A stretch of DNA of 64,000 nt from Shinisaurus crocodilurus. Its lineage: Eukaryota; Chordata; Lepidosauria; Squamata; Shinisauridae. The stretch is from contig JAHFWL010001001.1 of the NCBI GenBank assembly GCA_021292165.1, positions 806,001-870,000 of the forward strand. Reading direction: 5' to 3'. The position numbers were made by a program, and so were the translations under genes. The first letter of the stretch is position 1. Each line of letters starts with the position of its first letter. Under the pieces are notes generated by a model. That model was not told the DNA's origin. It saw only the letters and a list, made by a program, of their open reading frames with translations, and searched no databases. Positions 52,405-63,004 of the stretch are shown piece by piece.

Positions 52405-52499
52405 CATTTTGCCATCTAAGTCGAAGGACAAGATGGCACCCCCCCGCCCCAATTCCACATAGAGAAGCCAATCAGATGTGGTAGCGGATGCTTACTTCA

Positions 52500-53740
52500 A
52501 CGCTGACAACAGGACAGGCTCCACATTTTATTTATTTGTTTATTTTGAACCTTCCTATGTCTCATTTTGACCAATGGCCCCCAACAAAATCAAAACCCAC
52601 TAAAGATGAAAACAAGCAAGACTCAAACCTTTTATAAAGAATGGGTGAAAATAATAATTTAAAAAAGTGAGTCTTTGCCTGGCGTCTAAAACATAGCAGT
52701 GGGGGTGCTTGGTACCAGGGGAGACTCTCTTGGGAGGGTGTTCTATAAATGGGGTATCAAAGAGATCATCTCTTCAGTCACCACCTGTCTTACTTCAGAC
52801 GGTGAGGGCACCTGGAGGAAAGTATCACTTGATGATTTCAACATGTGGGCAGCTTGCTTGATGTGGGAACAGGCATTCCGTCAACCAAATTCAGGTATTG
52901 AAAAATCATTACCATGGCTGTCTACCCAGTTTGGACCTCCTGGAACTGAACATGGACCCAGACACAATCTGTGGTCCAAGTCTGTACATTTATGAGCATG
53001 TGATGCAATTTGCAGAACAAAAAAATGTGTTTGAAAAATGCATACTTATGAAAAAATGTGCACAGACATACCTTAATCACTGGGAGAAAAATGCATACTT
53101 TTAAAAAAGCATTTGTACATTTGGGCATATGCGCATGAAAATATGCATGAATCTTTGTGCAAAAAGGAAAAAACAACAACAACCCCAAAGCTTGTGATCT
53201 GTTACGGATACGAGTTGGAACGAGCTTTGAGGTGGAATTCAGAGACCCTCAATGAACTTGGGTTTTGCTGATTTGCACATCCCAAACTGTAACATGATGC
53301 AGTGCTCCATGTGATCAGTCATCCTGTGCAACCAACTGAATGCAGTTGGTTTCTCTTCGGACATTCTCTGGAAACATAGAGGTGGAGGGAACAGGGTGAG
53401 TATATGTATCTATCCCCACCTTTCCACTATGGTTATGGTTTTTAAATGCCTGAATAGGACTCATCATATAAGTACCTCTGGCCTAAGCTGTGCACAGCTT
53501 TAAAGGAGAACGCCAAAACCATGAATGGTGCTATGGGCTTGCTTGAAACACTGGGGTGATATATTCTCAATCCCTAGTCACAGTAACCAGTCGGGGCTGC
53601 ATTCTGCTCTAACTTTAGTTTCGGTGCCATCGTCCAAGTCTCCACACATAACACATTGCAGTAATCAATCTTGAATCTTGCCAGAGCGTGGATTACTGTG
53701 GCCATGCTGTCCATCTCCACCCTTTACGTCTAAGATAGCA
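52500..53740 (-). mobile_element. Old L2 LINE split by another repeat
   Basis: Minus-strand order is kept: 53740-53440 corresponds to the reverse-transcriptase end (ACATTGCAGTAATCAATCTT region), 52860-52690 to the ORF2 C-terminus (CTCTCTTGGGAGGGTGTTCT) and 52690-52500 to the 3' UTR. A TGCATAC-rich repeat (52960-53290) is inserted. Heavily decayed. Confidence 0.5.
52960..53290. repeat. ATGCATAC-rich dispersed repeat
   Basis: AAAATGCATACTTATGAAAA, GGGAGAAAAATGCATACTTT and a GAGCTTTGAGGTGGAATTCA end shared with 3535-3900. Lies between two parts of the L2 copy. Confidence 0.45.
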
Positions 53741-53756
53741 ATTTATCATTTCATGA

Positions 53757-54130
53757 TTGCTTCCTCCTGCTGTGCCTGCTGTCTTGGCATTCTCTACCAA
53801 TTCATCTATATTGCTCAAATGCCTTCAATTTTCTAAAGCGGGCAGTAACTGTACAGTGCCCCATGACTGTTTGCTTTCTGCTTTCCTGATGCCAGACTGT
53901 TGCTCTGCCAAAGAGAGAAAGAGAGAGAGAGAGAGAGAGATCTACTTTCTGGCTTCCTCCTCTTCCAGTTCCAGGCTTGGAGGCACAGCAAGCCCTGACA
54001 ACAGGGGGAGCAGGAAGTTAGGATCCATCAGCTGTTTCCTCCCACCTTGGACAGCTGCAGTACAGGTGCATTGCTTCCCAAGATTTGGGATGAGCCCATT
54101 CCAGGGGAAGAGCAAAAGAATTGCCCCTAC
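53757..54130. other. Unclassified sequence with (GA)n
   Basis: (GA)n of about 16 units at 53910-53940. No gene seen. Confidence 0.35.
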
Positions 54131-54139
54131 CTAATGCAC

Positions 54140-54572
54140 CAATGAGGAGCGACTCAATTTCAGTTTCTCTCTGTTTCTCGTTTCTCCAATCTTAAATCCG
54201 GTGCATCCCCACAACCTGAGAAAATTCATACACATTTTTCCGTGTGTGCATTTCTCCTAATACATGCATTTTGAATGCAGTTTTGCTGGAGAGACACATT
54301 TCTGCAAGTCTGTTTTCTAACTGAAAGCATTTTCGAATGTTAGTTTCCACTATGATGTGCATTTTTGTGTGGACTTTTCCCTCTAATATAGGTACACTAT
54401 TTTGTTTGCATTTTTTTTAATCGGAGAACTCGGTTGCAAAATTCAGAGAAGTGCAAATTTGGAATGCGAACTGAGTTTCAGTTTGCATAGTGGTTCAAAA
54501 GTACAAAATGAGTTAAGTTTGTATTAAAATGAGAACTGAACGAATTTCTTCCCCATCCCTACGAAAGGACTA
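54140..54572. repeat. Relative of the 18901-19241 element
   Basis: Shares TTTCTCGTTTCTCCAATCTT, TCCTAATACATGCATTTTG and GAGAACTCGGTTGCAAAATT, ending CTTCCCCATCCCTACG. The left end has lost its TAGGGATG. Confidence 0.55.
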
Positions 54573-54649
54573 CCTAAAGGACTGTTGTGACCCATGCACA
54601 AGATTTGCAAAATGACCTTGCTGCGTCGTACCCTTTTTCTTTCTATGTA

Positions 54650-54835
54650 TGATCCGGGGAGGACTGGTGACTCCTGTGTCAGTGGGCCTCCTTATCCATT
54701 GCATTGTTTTGTTTGAGCTTTATAGGACCTATTCATGGTGCTGAGCTCCATCCCCAAAATAGGTTGACCACCATGGAGCACCATGGATTGCTCCCCATAA
54801 AGCTCAAACAAAAAGATGCAATGGATAATTTCATG
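54650..54835. repeat. Fold-back MITE, relative of 30515-30725
   Basis: GGTGACTCCTGTGTCAGTGG and CTTATCCATTGCATTGTTTT pair in part with the complement of AAAGATGCAATGGATAAT. The centre CCACCATGGAGCACCATGG is shared with 41270-41320. Confidence 0.6.
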
Positions 54836-54999
54836 GAGAACGATTCCGTTCCCACTTCCTTCTGTGCCCGCACACCTCCCTCCACCCCCCAACCGCCATC
54901 TGGCTCAATTACCAGAAAGCCACCTTTCCACAGGGAGCCGAGTGGCCATGGTTGGAGGAGTTAGATACAAACATTTGTTTTGCTTAAAACCCCCAGTGT

Positions 55000-55330
55000 A
55001 ACATTGCAATACAACCCTTGAAATGTCAGTTCCTGTAAATGCTCACAGCCTGAGACCAACAGTGCAGAAAGCACTGGGAGAACCCGCCGTGGAAGCGGGG
55101 TTTTTACCAACCTCCTCAGTGTTTCATGCCAGCTTCGCAATGATTTCGGCGGCTCCCCGCTCCTTCAGTGGCTTCTAGCTTTCCTGGTTGTGACATCTGC
55201 CCTGATGCGCTCAGACAGAGGGAATATGCACCAAGACGGTTGCAGCTCCGTGCTCAGGAGATGTCACTTCCTATTGACGTCAGGCTGCGAAGCAGCAATT
55301 AAGGGTGCAGTTGATTCTCCCTGTTCCGGC
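55000..55330. promoter_or_regulatory. Candidate conserved non-coding element
   Basis: Unique block with a GCTCAGACAGAGGGAATATG segment, GAAGCAGCAATTAAGGGTGC and a CATTGACGT-like CRE half-site near 55275 (CTATTGACGTCA). No repeats. Composition evidence. Confidence 0.35.
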
Positions 55331-55339
55331 TCCGGGCAT

Positions 55340-55560
55340 GCTGGGGTGGGATTGGGGGGGGGGAGGGAGAAAAGGGGAGGGTGGCAATGGAGGAATGCAT
55401 GGAGAAGAAGATGGGGTGAAAAGAAAGAGATCATGGACGAGGCTGACCGTAGAATCGAAAGTTGTAGGAAAGAAGGGGAAAGAGAGGGAAAGAGGGATGA
55501 AAAAAGTCACACAAAGAACAGTGGCGAGACCTCCTTTTTCTTTCAAAGCCAGGACCCTAC
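55340..55560. repeat. Purine-rich low-complexity tract
   Basis: G/A-rich for about 200 bp. Long frames across it reflect the bias and not a gene. Confidence 0.6.
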
Positions 55561-55864
55561 TAAAAATATGAGAATCCAAGTCGATGGAATGTCCATGGGA
55601 GAAGGAAAGAAGAGCTATCTATCCCCCAAAAGACTTCCCCCCCCAGTTTTCACTAAGCAATGCTGTGCGGTATTTGAATGACCATGATGTAGCCTCCAAT
55701 TATTTCAACTTTAATATTGAAAAGATATTGAAATAATGGGAGGAAAAGGTTTGATGCAGGGGAGGGTGGGGTAGCTGTGTTCCTGTTTGCCACTTAAGGA
55801 AAAAAAAATCAGGCAAGCGAGTGACTTTTATGTGGCTACTGGAAGGTCCATAGCAAAAGAAGGG

Positions 55865-56290
55865 GTGGGTGAGGATTTCATTTCATTTCAATTTCGATAA
55901 GCATTTACCAAAATTCCCAAAGTTCTATAAATAGGGGACTAATTGAATTTGGGATTAAAAAAAAAAAAATTAACCAAAACAGAAAAATTTGTCCATCCAG
56001 GTGTCAACCATGTGCTGAATTAGGGTTGTCACCCTTTTTTTTTTCTCCTGACAAGTTCGTCATCTTTAATGGCTATATGGAAGGTGGGTACAACATTGTC
56101 CTCTCCATGCTGTACCTGTTGAATTTGGCTGGTTGAGATGGGTGAGAAATTGGGTTCAGTTCATTTTTCATAATTTTTTTTAGCCAATTTTTTTTTTTTA
56201 AAGGTTCTTATTCAAGAGAGAAAGAACTTGAGATTTAAACAATCTGAATGTGGGAGAAAGTGGGACTCCAAGATTCACCCACCCCTTAAA
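55865..56290. repeat. Small GGATGGGTGAGAATT-family repeats
   Basis: Two copies: 55865-56000 (ending TTTGTCCATCC) and 56140-56280 (starting GATGGGTGAGAAATTGGG). Same family as 1819-1966 and 3058-3206. Confidence 0.45.
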
Positions 56291-56299
56291 AGTTATGCT

Positions 56300-56780
56300 G
56301 AGTCAGAAATTAAGCTCTGTCTCTGCCCTCTCAACAGAAGGTGCAGCCCGGAACCCATTGATCAAAGCTTCTATGTGTGGTTTGTGTTGTATGGCGGGGG
56401 GGGACTCATTTGAAGGTAACACAGACAGTTTTGGATGACTCACTGTACTTTGTAGCAGGCCTGTTGCTTTGCTAGTGTTCAGACTCATGCAGTAAAAAGA
56501 GCTTTTGGAATCTCTCCTAAGTTTAAAAGAATACTAACAACATTACGCGATGAACCCCAGACCAAAGATTCCTAACAAAAGACTTGGTCTTTTGCTATAG
56601 CTTCCAGGTCTCTCAGTTTTGTCAATATGCACCTGTGCTCCTCCTATAAGTTGGTATAATGGTTCAAGATTGCTTTTCTTTCAGTGTTCTATCAATGTGC
56701 ACATGTGCACTAGTGACGTGTGTGTGTGAGAGAAGGAAATGATCTGAAAAAACCCCAAATGCATAGAATACAAAAGTCAG
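56300..56780. other. Unique spacer, no gene seen
   Basis: AT-rich, with a direct ATGTGCACATGTGCAC short repeat near 56694. Nothing recognised. Confidence 0.3.
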
Positions 56781-56781
56781 A

Positions 56782-56782
<1 letters not shown>

Positions 56783-56840
<58 letters not shown>

Positions 56841-56861
56841 ATCTATCTATCGATCTATCTG
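56783..56861. repeat. (ATCT)n microsatellite
   Basis: About 18 ATCT units with a CATC and a CGATC interruption near 56840-56852. Confidence 0.93.
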
Positions 56862-56869
56862 TATGGGGA

Positions 56870-57475
56870 AAAATAGACAATTCCCAGTTAGAGATGCTTG
56901 AGGAATTGGATAGTTGTGAATTCTGATACAGACTGATCAGACAGAAGTGACTTGGACTAGAAAGAGAACAACCTGTCGAATCCCATTCTGAATGTATCAG
57001 TTCCACTTTGGAAATAAGGCCAAGTAATTTGGAACTGGGGATGTATTAGGATGAAGAGGATATTGGGAAGCAGCCCTATGCTAACGTAACCCGGACTTTG
57101 TCCTGTGTCCCCAACAGCCCTTGGGAACTCTTGTAGCAGCTTCCTCTTGCTCAATAGCCTCCAAAGCTGCTCTGAGCTTCCTGATCCATGGGTTAAACAT
57201 CCTTTGCCAGCTCTGCCTTTCTTCTATTTCGTGGGTGGGCAGACTTTGGGTTTGCAGGATGATCGACTTCATTTCTCAATTAGACACGGTGCGGTTCACC
57301 AAATGGATTCAGGTGTAAAAAAATGATGGCTCAGGCAGGTAGACTATAGGCTAAGAAATAAGGAACAGGGTCCCCTCTGAGCGCATGTTCAGCCCAGGGA
57401 CTTGTGATCAGTACCAGAACCAAGCTCACAAGACCTTTTCGCCCACAAATGCACTCCTGGTTTTTTTTTTTCTCC
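56870..57475. other. Unclassified sequence, no gene seen
   Basis: No repeat family recognised. Overlapping frames of 60-75 codons on both strands, none with a conserved domain. Confidence 0.3.
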
Positions 57476-57482
57476 CAAGCAG

Positions 57483-58012
57483 GGCCAGTGTCAAGGGCAG
57501 GCACAGTCGGGCACCTGCTGAGGGCCCACACCCCAGCAGGGGCTCACTGACAAGGGGCCCCCTGGAGTTGCTTCTCCTCTTCTTCATCACTGCAACCTGG
57601 CTCATTTACCTTGGCCCAGACAACGGTGGTGGTGGTGGTGGTGAGGAGCAGAAGCAGTGGATGCCACTGCCTGCTTGCTCACTGGCTCTCTGCCTGTTCA
57701 GCAATGCAGTGATAGATGGAAATATGATGAGAAAGAGGACGAGCAGCAAGAGCAGTTGGTGGCCATGGTGGTAAGCCTGTGGCTCACGCTGGCTCAGCTT
57801 GTCCGAGCGTGGAAAGCTAAGCAGGGTCAGGCCTGGCGATTGCTTGGATGGGAGACCCCCCCTCCTCTAGTTTCCTGCACGGAGCAGGGGGTTGGACTCG
57901 ATGGCCTTGTAGTTGTAGGCTCCTTCCAACTCGATGATCTATGAAAATCTATCTATGAAATCTATGAGAAGGTAGAGGGAGGGGCCCTCAAAAACCTGAA
58001 GCTGGGACTGCC
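57483..58012 (+). mobile_element. hAT-like element split by a 5S-CR1 SINE
   Basis: Starts GCAGGGCCAGTGTCAAGGG and ends AAGCTGGGACTGCCCC. The interior is the complement of 46454-46833. The SINE at 57788-57967 interrupts it and is therefore younger. Confidence 0.6.
57788..57967 (+). mobile_element. 5S-CR1 SINE, full length
   Basis: GCTGGCTCAGCTTGTCCGAG, then intact 5S A box AAGCTAAGCAGGGTC, intermediate element and C box (GCTTGGATGGGAGACC), followed by the CR1 tail GAGCAGGGGGTTGGACTCGA and ATCTATGAA-type repeats. A short GTAGTT duplication in the tail. Confidence 0.88.
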
Positions 58013-58158
58013 CCCCCCCCAAGTCTTCTTTTTATCAACCTAACTTGGGGGAGGAGAAGCGTCTTCATTGTTGCTATCGTTCGAGAATTGCCCTTTGACT
58101 ATCTACTACTGCAAATCACCCGGAGAGATACACCTTCTGCCCACCTCTGTGCTAACCC

Positions 58159-58560
58159 TTAAATCAAAGGGTTTGTGGAGGCATTCCCCGGGTTCGCACA
58201 ATCACTGGGGAAAAGAACATAAGAACGTAAGAAGAGCCCTGCTGGATCAGACCAAGGGTCCATCTAGCCCAGCATTCTGTTCACACAGTGGCCAACCAGC
58301 TCAGCTGCCCATGGGAAACCCACAAGCAGGACAGGGGTGCAACAGCACCCTCCCGCCCATGTTCCCCAGCAATTGGGGTACAAAGGCATACCGCCTCTGA
58401 TACTTGAGGTAGCATATAGCCATCAGGGCCCTTCAGTAGCCATCGATAGCCTTCTCCTCCTCCATGAATTTGTCCAGTCCCCTTTTAAAGCCCTCCAAAA
58501 GGATGGCCGTCACTACTTCCCAAGGGCTGTGAAGAGATTGCCAGCGCCAGCGCCACTAGA
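58159..58560 (-). mobile_element. CR1-group LINE 3' end plus duplicated flank
   Basis: The CR1 part (58215-58520) encodes FKRGLDKFMEEEKA on the minus strand and ends with the GCAGGGCTCTTCTTACGTTC terminus. The 56 bp before it (TTAAATCAAAGGGTTTGTGG...) recur beside the CR1 copy at 59560, so flank and CR1 were copied together. Confidence 0.8.
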
Positions 58561-58599
58561 AGTCATGAACTGGAGTGGAGGCGTGTGCAGGTGAAAGGT

Positions 58600-59420
58600 C
58601 AAAGGTGACTGTCTCCTCCATCAGTCTGACGTTGCCCGCTTTAAACCTGACCGTCTGAGATGCAAACTGAAGCCTTCAAAGAGTTCCACCCACCCCCACC
58701 CTCCAAGCCCCCTTCAAGTCACACTCTGCGCTCTAGCCATTAAACCTTGAAATACAGCCTGGGACATAAACTTTGATGAGATTATTAAATATACAAGGGT
58801 TCGCTGCAAAGGGTTACCCTGGTGCCAGAGCTCGGTACTTGTGCTTATTAATAATCACTAAATTGGAGTGAGAGCTGGCAGAGGGCAAGCAGGGAAGCCC
58901 TCGCCGCCTTCTCCGCCATCTGAAGTGTTTTATTTCCCTCATCTGGCTGGCGTTTCCCCCACAGAGCAGCAAAATGGGTATTTAGCTCTTGAAGCGTGGC
59001 CGTGCCGGACATCTAACTAGGCACCGGGAGGGTGCTCTGATCATGTGCTTTGGCATAAGCCGCCCCCTTTTTTTTTCTCCCTTCTTTTTTTTTCTTTTTG
59101 TACTGGGGTTTAGTGGCAAAAGCAATGGTGATTTACACCCTGGCCCCTTTTGGTGGCAAAATGGTTTTGATTAAGGTGCATACCACGTTTATTAAGGCTT
59201 GCATGGCCAAGTGTGTAAGCTGTTTGGCTGGGGCGCCATAAAAGGCCAGGAGATTTACACATCTCCCCGCAGGACTCGTTTAATCTCTCGGGGATTTACT
59301 GACCTTCAATTAGAACCATTAAGTACTGTTTACTTGGTCCTTAATTCATGCAAGGCCTGGCTAGAGTTTCATTAGGGAAGGTCAGAAACAGGGAGGCATA
59401 ATGGTGCTGCCATTAAATGG
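58600..59420. promoter_or_regulatory. Strong candidate conserved non-coding block
   Basis: Over 800 bp free of repeats apart from T-runs near 59069-59097. Motif-rich: TTTGATGAGATTATTAAATA, GTGCTTATTAATAATCACTA, CCTTCAATTAGAACCATTAA, GGCGCCATAAAAGGCCAGG, ACCACGTTTATTAAGGC. Dense ATTA cores, CATAAA (HOX/CDX-like) and palindromes, with no coding potential. The most enhancer-like segment in the window; conservation still has to be tested by alignment. Confidence 0.5.
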
Positions 59421-59421
59421 G

Positions 59422-59446
59422 GAAGAGAGAGAGAGAGAGAGAGAAA
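59422..59446. repeat. (GA)n microsatellite
   Basis: About ten GA units. Confidence 0.8.
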
Positions 59447-59502
59447 CATAACGTAGGAACTTCGGATCGCAGACACGCCAAAGAGGAAAGACTTAAGAGG
59501 GT

Positions 59503-59910
59503 TTAAATCAAAGGGTTTGTGGAGGCATTCCCCGGGTTCGCACAATCACTGGGGAAAAGAACATAAGAACATAAGACGAGCCCTGCTGGATCAGACCAAG
59601 GGTCCATCTAGTCAGCATTCTGTCCACAGAGTGGCCAACCAGCTGCCCATGGGAATCCCACAAGCAGGACACCCTCCCGCCCATGTTCCCCAGCAATTGA
59701 GGTACATAGACATACTGCCTCTGATACTTGAGGTAGCATATAGCCATCAGGGCCCTTCAGTAGCCATCGATAGCCTTCTCCTCCTCCATGAATTTGTCCA
59801 GTCCCCTTTTAAAGCCCTCCAAATGGATGGCCGTCACTACTTCTGGTGGAAGTGAATTCCATAGTTCAACTATGCACGGTGTGAAGAAGTACTTCCACTG
59901 TGTGGCTTCT
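59503..59910 (-). mobile_element. CR1-group LINE 3' end plus duplicated flank, second copy
   Basis: Near-identical to 58159-58505, with a few deletions, and extending further into ORF2 (to about 59905, LWNSLPPEVV-like). The flank TTAAATCAAAGGGTTTGTGG is shared, which two independent insertions would not produce. Confidence 0.82.
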
Positions 59911-60168
59911 TTGCCCAGCCCCTGCCCACTGCCTCACGATTTGTCTAATGACCCTTGCGGCGCAGTGGGTTGCTGTGTCGCCCAAACCTGGCGAGGTGTG
60001 TGCGGTGTGGGGTGGCAGCTTCCAAGCCACCCCAGAAGCCTACAACAAGCCATGGGCCATGAGGGTAATTAGGCAGAACTGTGCAGCGGTGCGCGACCGA
60101 CATGCGCGGGGGCAGGGAAAAGAAACCCCCATGGTTTCTTTTCCCCGGTGATGGTGTGAACCCGGCCA
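59530..60168. repeat. Inverted-repeat element interrupted by the CR1 fragment
   Basis: CGGGTTCGCACAATCACTGG at the left matches the complement of CCGGTGATGGTGTGAACCCG at the right (60145-60164). The CR1 copy lies just inside the left end. The 58159 copy has only the left end. Confidence 0.5.
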
Positions 60169-60241
60169 ATAACCAATTTTGTCTCAACAGGCACAGAATA
60201 GCACAAAGGGTTTAACCTGGACGGCCAGAAAACTCTTCTCA

Positions 60242-60535
60242 AAATTGGGTAAGGATTTCACTTCACCCGGTAGTCCAGACCCTGGTAGAATCAGAGCAAA
60301 GACTGATCTCTTCCGGCAGGTCTATCCAGCGGAATTTTAGGATGCCTTTAAGATGTTTTTAAGATATCTTAAGATGTTTTATGATGTTTTAAAGATGTTT
60401 TAAAGATGTTTTAATGGTATGTGTTGTGTTTTGTTTGGTCTATGCGTTTTATATTTTTTGCTGTTCCCCGCCTCGATCTAGACGGAGAGGTGGGTAAGAA
60501 ATAATTTTATTATTATTATTATTATTATTATTAAA
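60242..60535 (+). mobile_element. L2-type LINE 3' end
   Basis: AGAGCAAAGACTGATCTCTT encodes a RAKTDLFRQ-like end of ORF2. Then comes a 3' UTR with repeated AAGATGTTTTA units and the tail GACGGAGAGGTGGGTAAGAA with (TTA)n. Confidence 0.72.
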
Positions 60536-60759
60536 GACCAGTGGTGTAGGGGAGCAAAGGCTTACAGGAATGTAGCACCGGCACATTTCGATCGGCAGGG
60601 ATGCTGGCATGCATCCTCTGACAGCCCCCTCCAGAATTCCCTCTCAGCTTTGCTGCAGTCCTCACAGTAGCTGGGGGAAATGTGAATTTCCCCAGCAACA
60701 ATATATTGTTGTGAGCTATCTGGCAAAGTGTTTGGGGTGTCTTAGTCTTGAATGGGTAC

Positions 60760-60915
60760 GCTGGCTCAGCTTGTCTGAGTGTGGAAAGCTAAGCAGGGTC
60801 AGGCCTGGTTATTACTTGGATGGGAGACCCCTCCTCTAGTTTCCTGCACTGAGCAGGGGGTTGGACTCGATAGCCTTGTAGGCTCCTTCCAACTCTATGA
60901 TCTATGAAACCTATG
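60760..60915 (+). mobile_element. 5S-CR1 SINE, full length, best copy
   Basis: GCTGGCTCAGCTTGTCTGAG, then AAAGCTAAGCAGGGTCAGGC and CTGGTTATTACTTGGATGGG. Over 44 bases from the A box through the C box only about two differ from vertebrate 5S rRNA as I recall it, so all three parts of the type-1 Pol III promoter are kept. The 3' half is a CR1 terminus (GAGCAGGGGGTTGGACTCGA, CTCCTTCCAACTCTATGATC). Confidence 0.9.
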
Positions 60916-60949
60916 TGTGGAGGCTACTTGACCAAGCAACCTTCAGTAT

Positions 60950-61270
60950 CATCTCTATTTGAGCCACTTTTCTCAGTTGTTTCTTGTAAACGTTTAACGG
61001 GATTGTTGTCCTCCATTCAGATCTCATCCCTCCCATGTGTATTTTTTTTTTGGGGGGCGGTGGAACACACATTTGAATTTCGAAGTAGCTATCGGCCATG
61101 GCTGGAGATGAAGGCAGTCAAATCCCAAAAGGCAATACAATAAGACACAGGCACAGCGGCACGACTGCATGCATCAGTGTTGCAAATTGGAAGAGGACTC
61201 TCAGAAAATAGATACGTATTTTTCCAAACACTTGCCGAGACAGCTGATAATTACCTAGCTAATTCCATGT
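60950..61270. promoter_or_regulatory. Possible conserved non-coding element
   Basis: Unique sequence with AGCTGATAATTACCTAGCTA and AATTCCATG near 61240. No repeats recognised. Weak evidence. Confidence 0.3.
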
Positions 61271-61499
61271 TAAGATGCGGGGGGGGGGGGGGATTCACCC
61301 ATCACTAGCCAAGTATGACAAAGCTAAGATTTGCAGACTTAGGAGGCCCCAGAATCTTCTAAACACCTCCCCTCTTGTTCTCGGGTGGTGCTATTTTGGC
61401 TACACAACCAACAACACTCAATGCAGAAGACGTGGGAGACAGAGGGAATATGACGCGCACAAAAACATTTTAAAAGTCATGCCTGAAATCCCCCACCCC

Positions 61500-62025
61500 T
61501 CAATGTGAATAAAAAATTTTTGGAGGTCTGTCCCAAATTAGCATTGTTATCAGTAACGGAGAAACTGGTTTGTACCCAAGATATAAAGGAACTTGTTGTA
61601 AACTTGTTAACAACTGGGAGATTAATGATAGCAAGGAAATGGAAAGTCCAACATGTTTTTTTCAGTTGTTGATTGGTACAAGGAGGTATGGGACATTGCT
61701 GTAAATGATAAGTTAACTTGCTGTATTAAATGCAAAAAGGGACAATTAAAGAGAAATAATTTTAAGGAAATTTGGGGGCCATTTTTAGATTTTGTGCTAG
61801 TCAAGGGAAAAGGGAGCATGCCTTGTCAAGATATGATGTGGCTGTGTTTTTTTTTGGAATATTGAGTAATAGGGGGGATATAGAGGGTGAATATTCTTTG
61901 GTCCTGAATGGTGAAGGGGACACTGTAGTTGTTATTTGTATGTTGGAATGGTTTTTGTTGTATATTATTTGAAACTCTAAATAAATAAATAAATAAATAA
62001 AATAAAATAAAAATAAAAAATTGGG
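61500..62025 (+). mobile_element. L1 LINE 3' end
   Basis: Encodes an L1-like ORF2 C-terminus: TTGRLMIARKWKV, FFSVVDWYKEVWDIAVNDKL, KGQLKRNNFKEIWGPFLDFV. It is followed by a short 3' UTR and an (AAAT)n/A-rich tail from about 61980. The WYxxVWxxAxxDKLT arrangement is typical of vertebrate L1. Severely 5'-truncated. Confidence 0.8.
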
Positions 62026-62233
62026 ACAAAATCAAAACAGTGAGCGACAAGGGGGCAAGCGCCAGAAAACAGGGAGAATTGCGACACATGGAGCCGCTGG
62101 AAAGCAGAAAGCTGAAGTCCACATGTTGATTTGAAAGAACCGGCCAAACATTTGGCTTCAAGCCTCTGGTATCATTACGGCACGAATAAATAAAGTCCAC
62201 GAGGCGTTTGTGACCCAAGGCCTCCTATGCTGA

Positions 62234-62593
62234 ATGATGAGGTGGCTACCGACACTTCTGTTTCGAGGAGTCGATTGTTCTATGATTCTTCCTCTCCTCA
62301 CCCTTGTTTTCTTTTCTCTCCCGCCCCCCTTTCTTTTTGGGCTGTTATTTTGGATTGCTTGGGACAGAGACAAAAATAACACGGAGGGGTTATCTGAGGA
62401 GGTGACATTATATACAATGGCAATTAGGACGTTTCCAGATTTAAAACCTGGACAGAGGAAGAGAGCTACAATGGCAGTGACCTTTGACACCAGAAAATTA
62501 GAATGGCTTCCTGGATTTGGGGATATTACGAGCTGGAGCCAAAAGACTGATGCTGATGGATCCGAGGTGTTAAAATTAGAACACAATGTGTAA
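62234..62593 (+). pseudogene. Unidentified 119-codon frame, possibly retroelement-derived
   Basis: An uninterrupted frame with a hydrophobic N-terminal segment (about residues 18-42: ILPLLTLVFFSLPPPF...) followed by a polar part containing LPGFGDITSWSQKTDADG. It stops at 62593. The polar part resembles sequences I loosely associate with 5' regions of reptile L1 elements. No start or splice context supports a host gene. Confidence 0.3.
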
Positions 62594-62599
62594 GGGTGG

Positions 62600-62900
62600 G
62601 CGTGCATTTCTGGCTGGCATTCCCTTTCCACCCCTTCTACCTAAATCTCCACGTGCATAACTGAATAACAGCAAGACAATAGCGTGGGTGGGGGCATTTC
62701 CCACCCTCTTCTGGAGTGCGTAAGCACTGTGTGTGTGTGTGTGTGTTTAAAGTTTGGCATCCACAGATGGTAATAACTATTTCAGAGGATCCGAGCATCG
62801 GTGGCAGGTAGGGCGATTCTCGACAGCTGCCCTCGCCCTTCCTGAATTCCCTTAAATCTGGAACGTGGCAGAACTGGACTTTGGGTTCCACAGAGGTGGA
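62600..62900. other. Unique spacer with (GT)n
   Basis: (GT)n of about nine units at 62730-62747. No gene seen. Confidence 0.35.
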
Positions 62901-62902
62901 AA

Positions 62903-62992
62903 GCAGGGCTGGTGCCTGGTGTCAATGGGAGGCATGGTTGGGCAACGGCCAAGGACCCACATGCCAGCAGGGGGCACCCCACCCGACAACAG
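62903..62992 (-). repeat. Fragment of the CAGGGCC hAT-like family
   Basis: GCAGGGCTGGTGCCTGGTG start and CATGCCAGCAGGGGGCACCC. Diverged relative of 57483-58012. Confidence 0.4.
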
Positions 62993-63004
62993 CTCCTCCT
63001 AATT

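Noticed and set aside
60760..60915. A genuine 5S rRNA gene
   Set aside because: Only the middle of 5S is present, the 5' and 3' thirds are missing and the rest is a CR1 tail repeated in three other copies.
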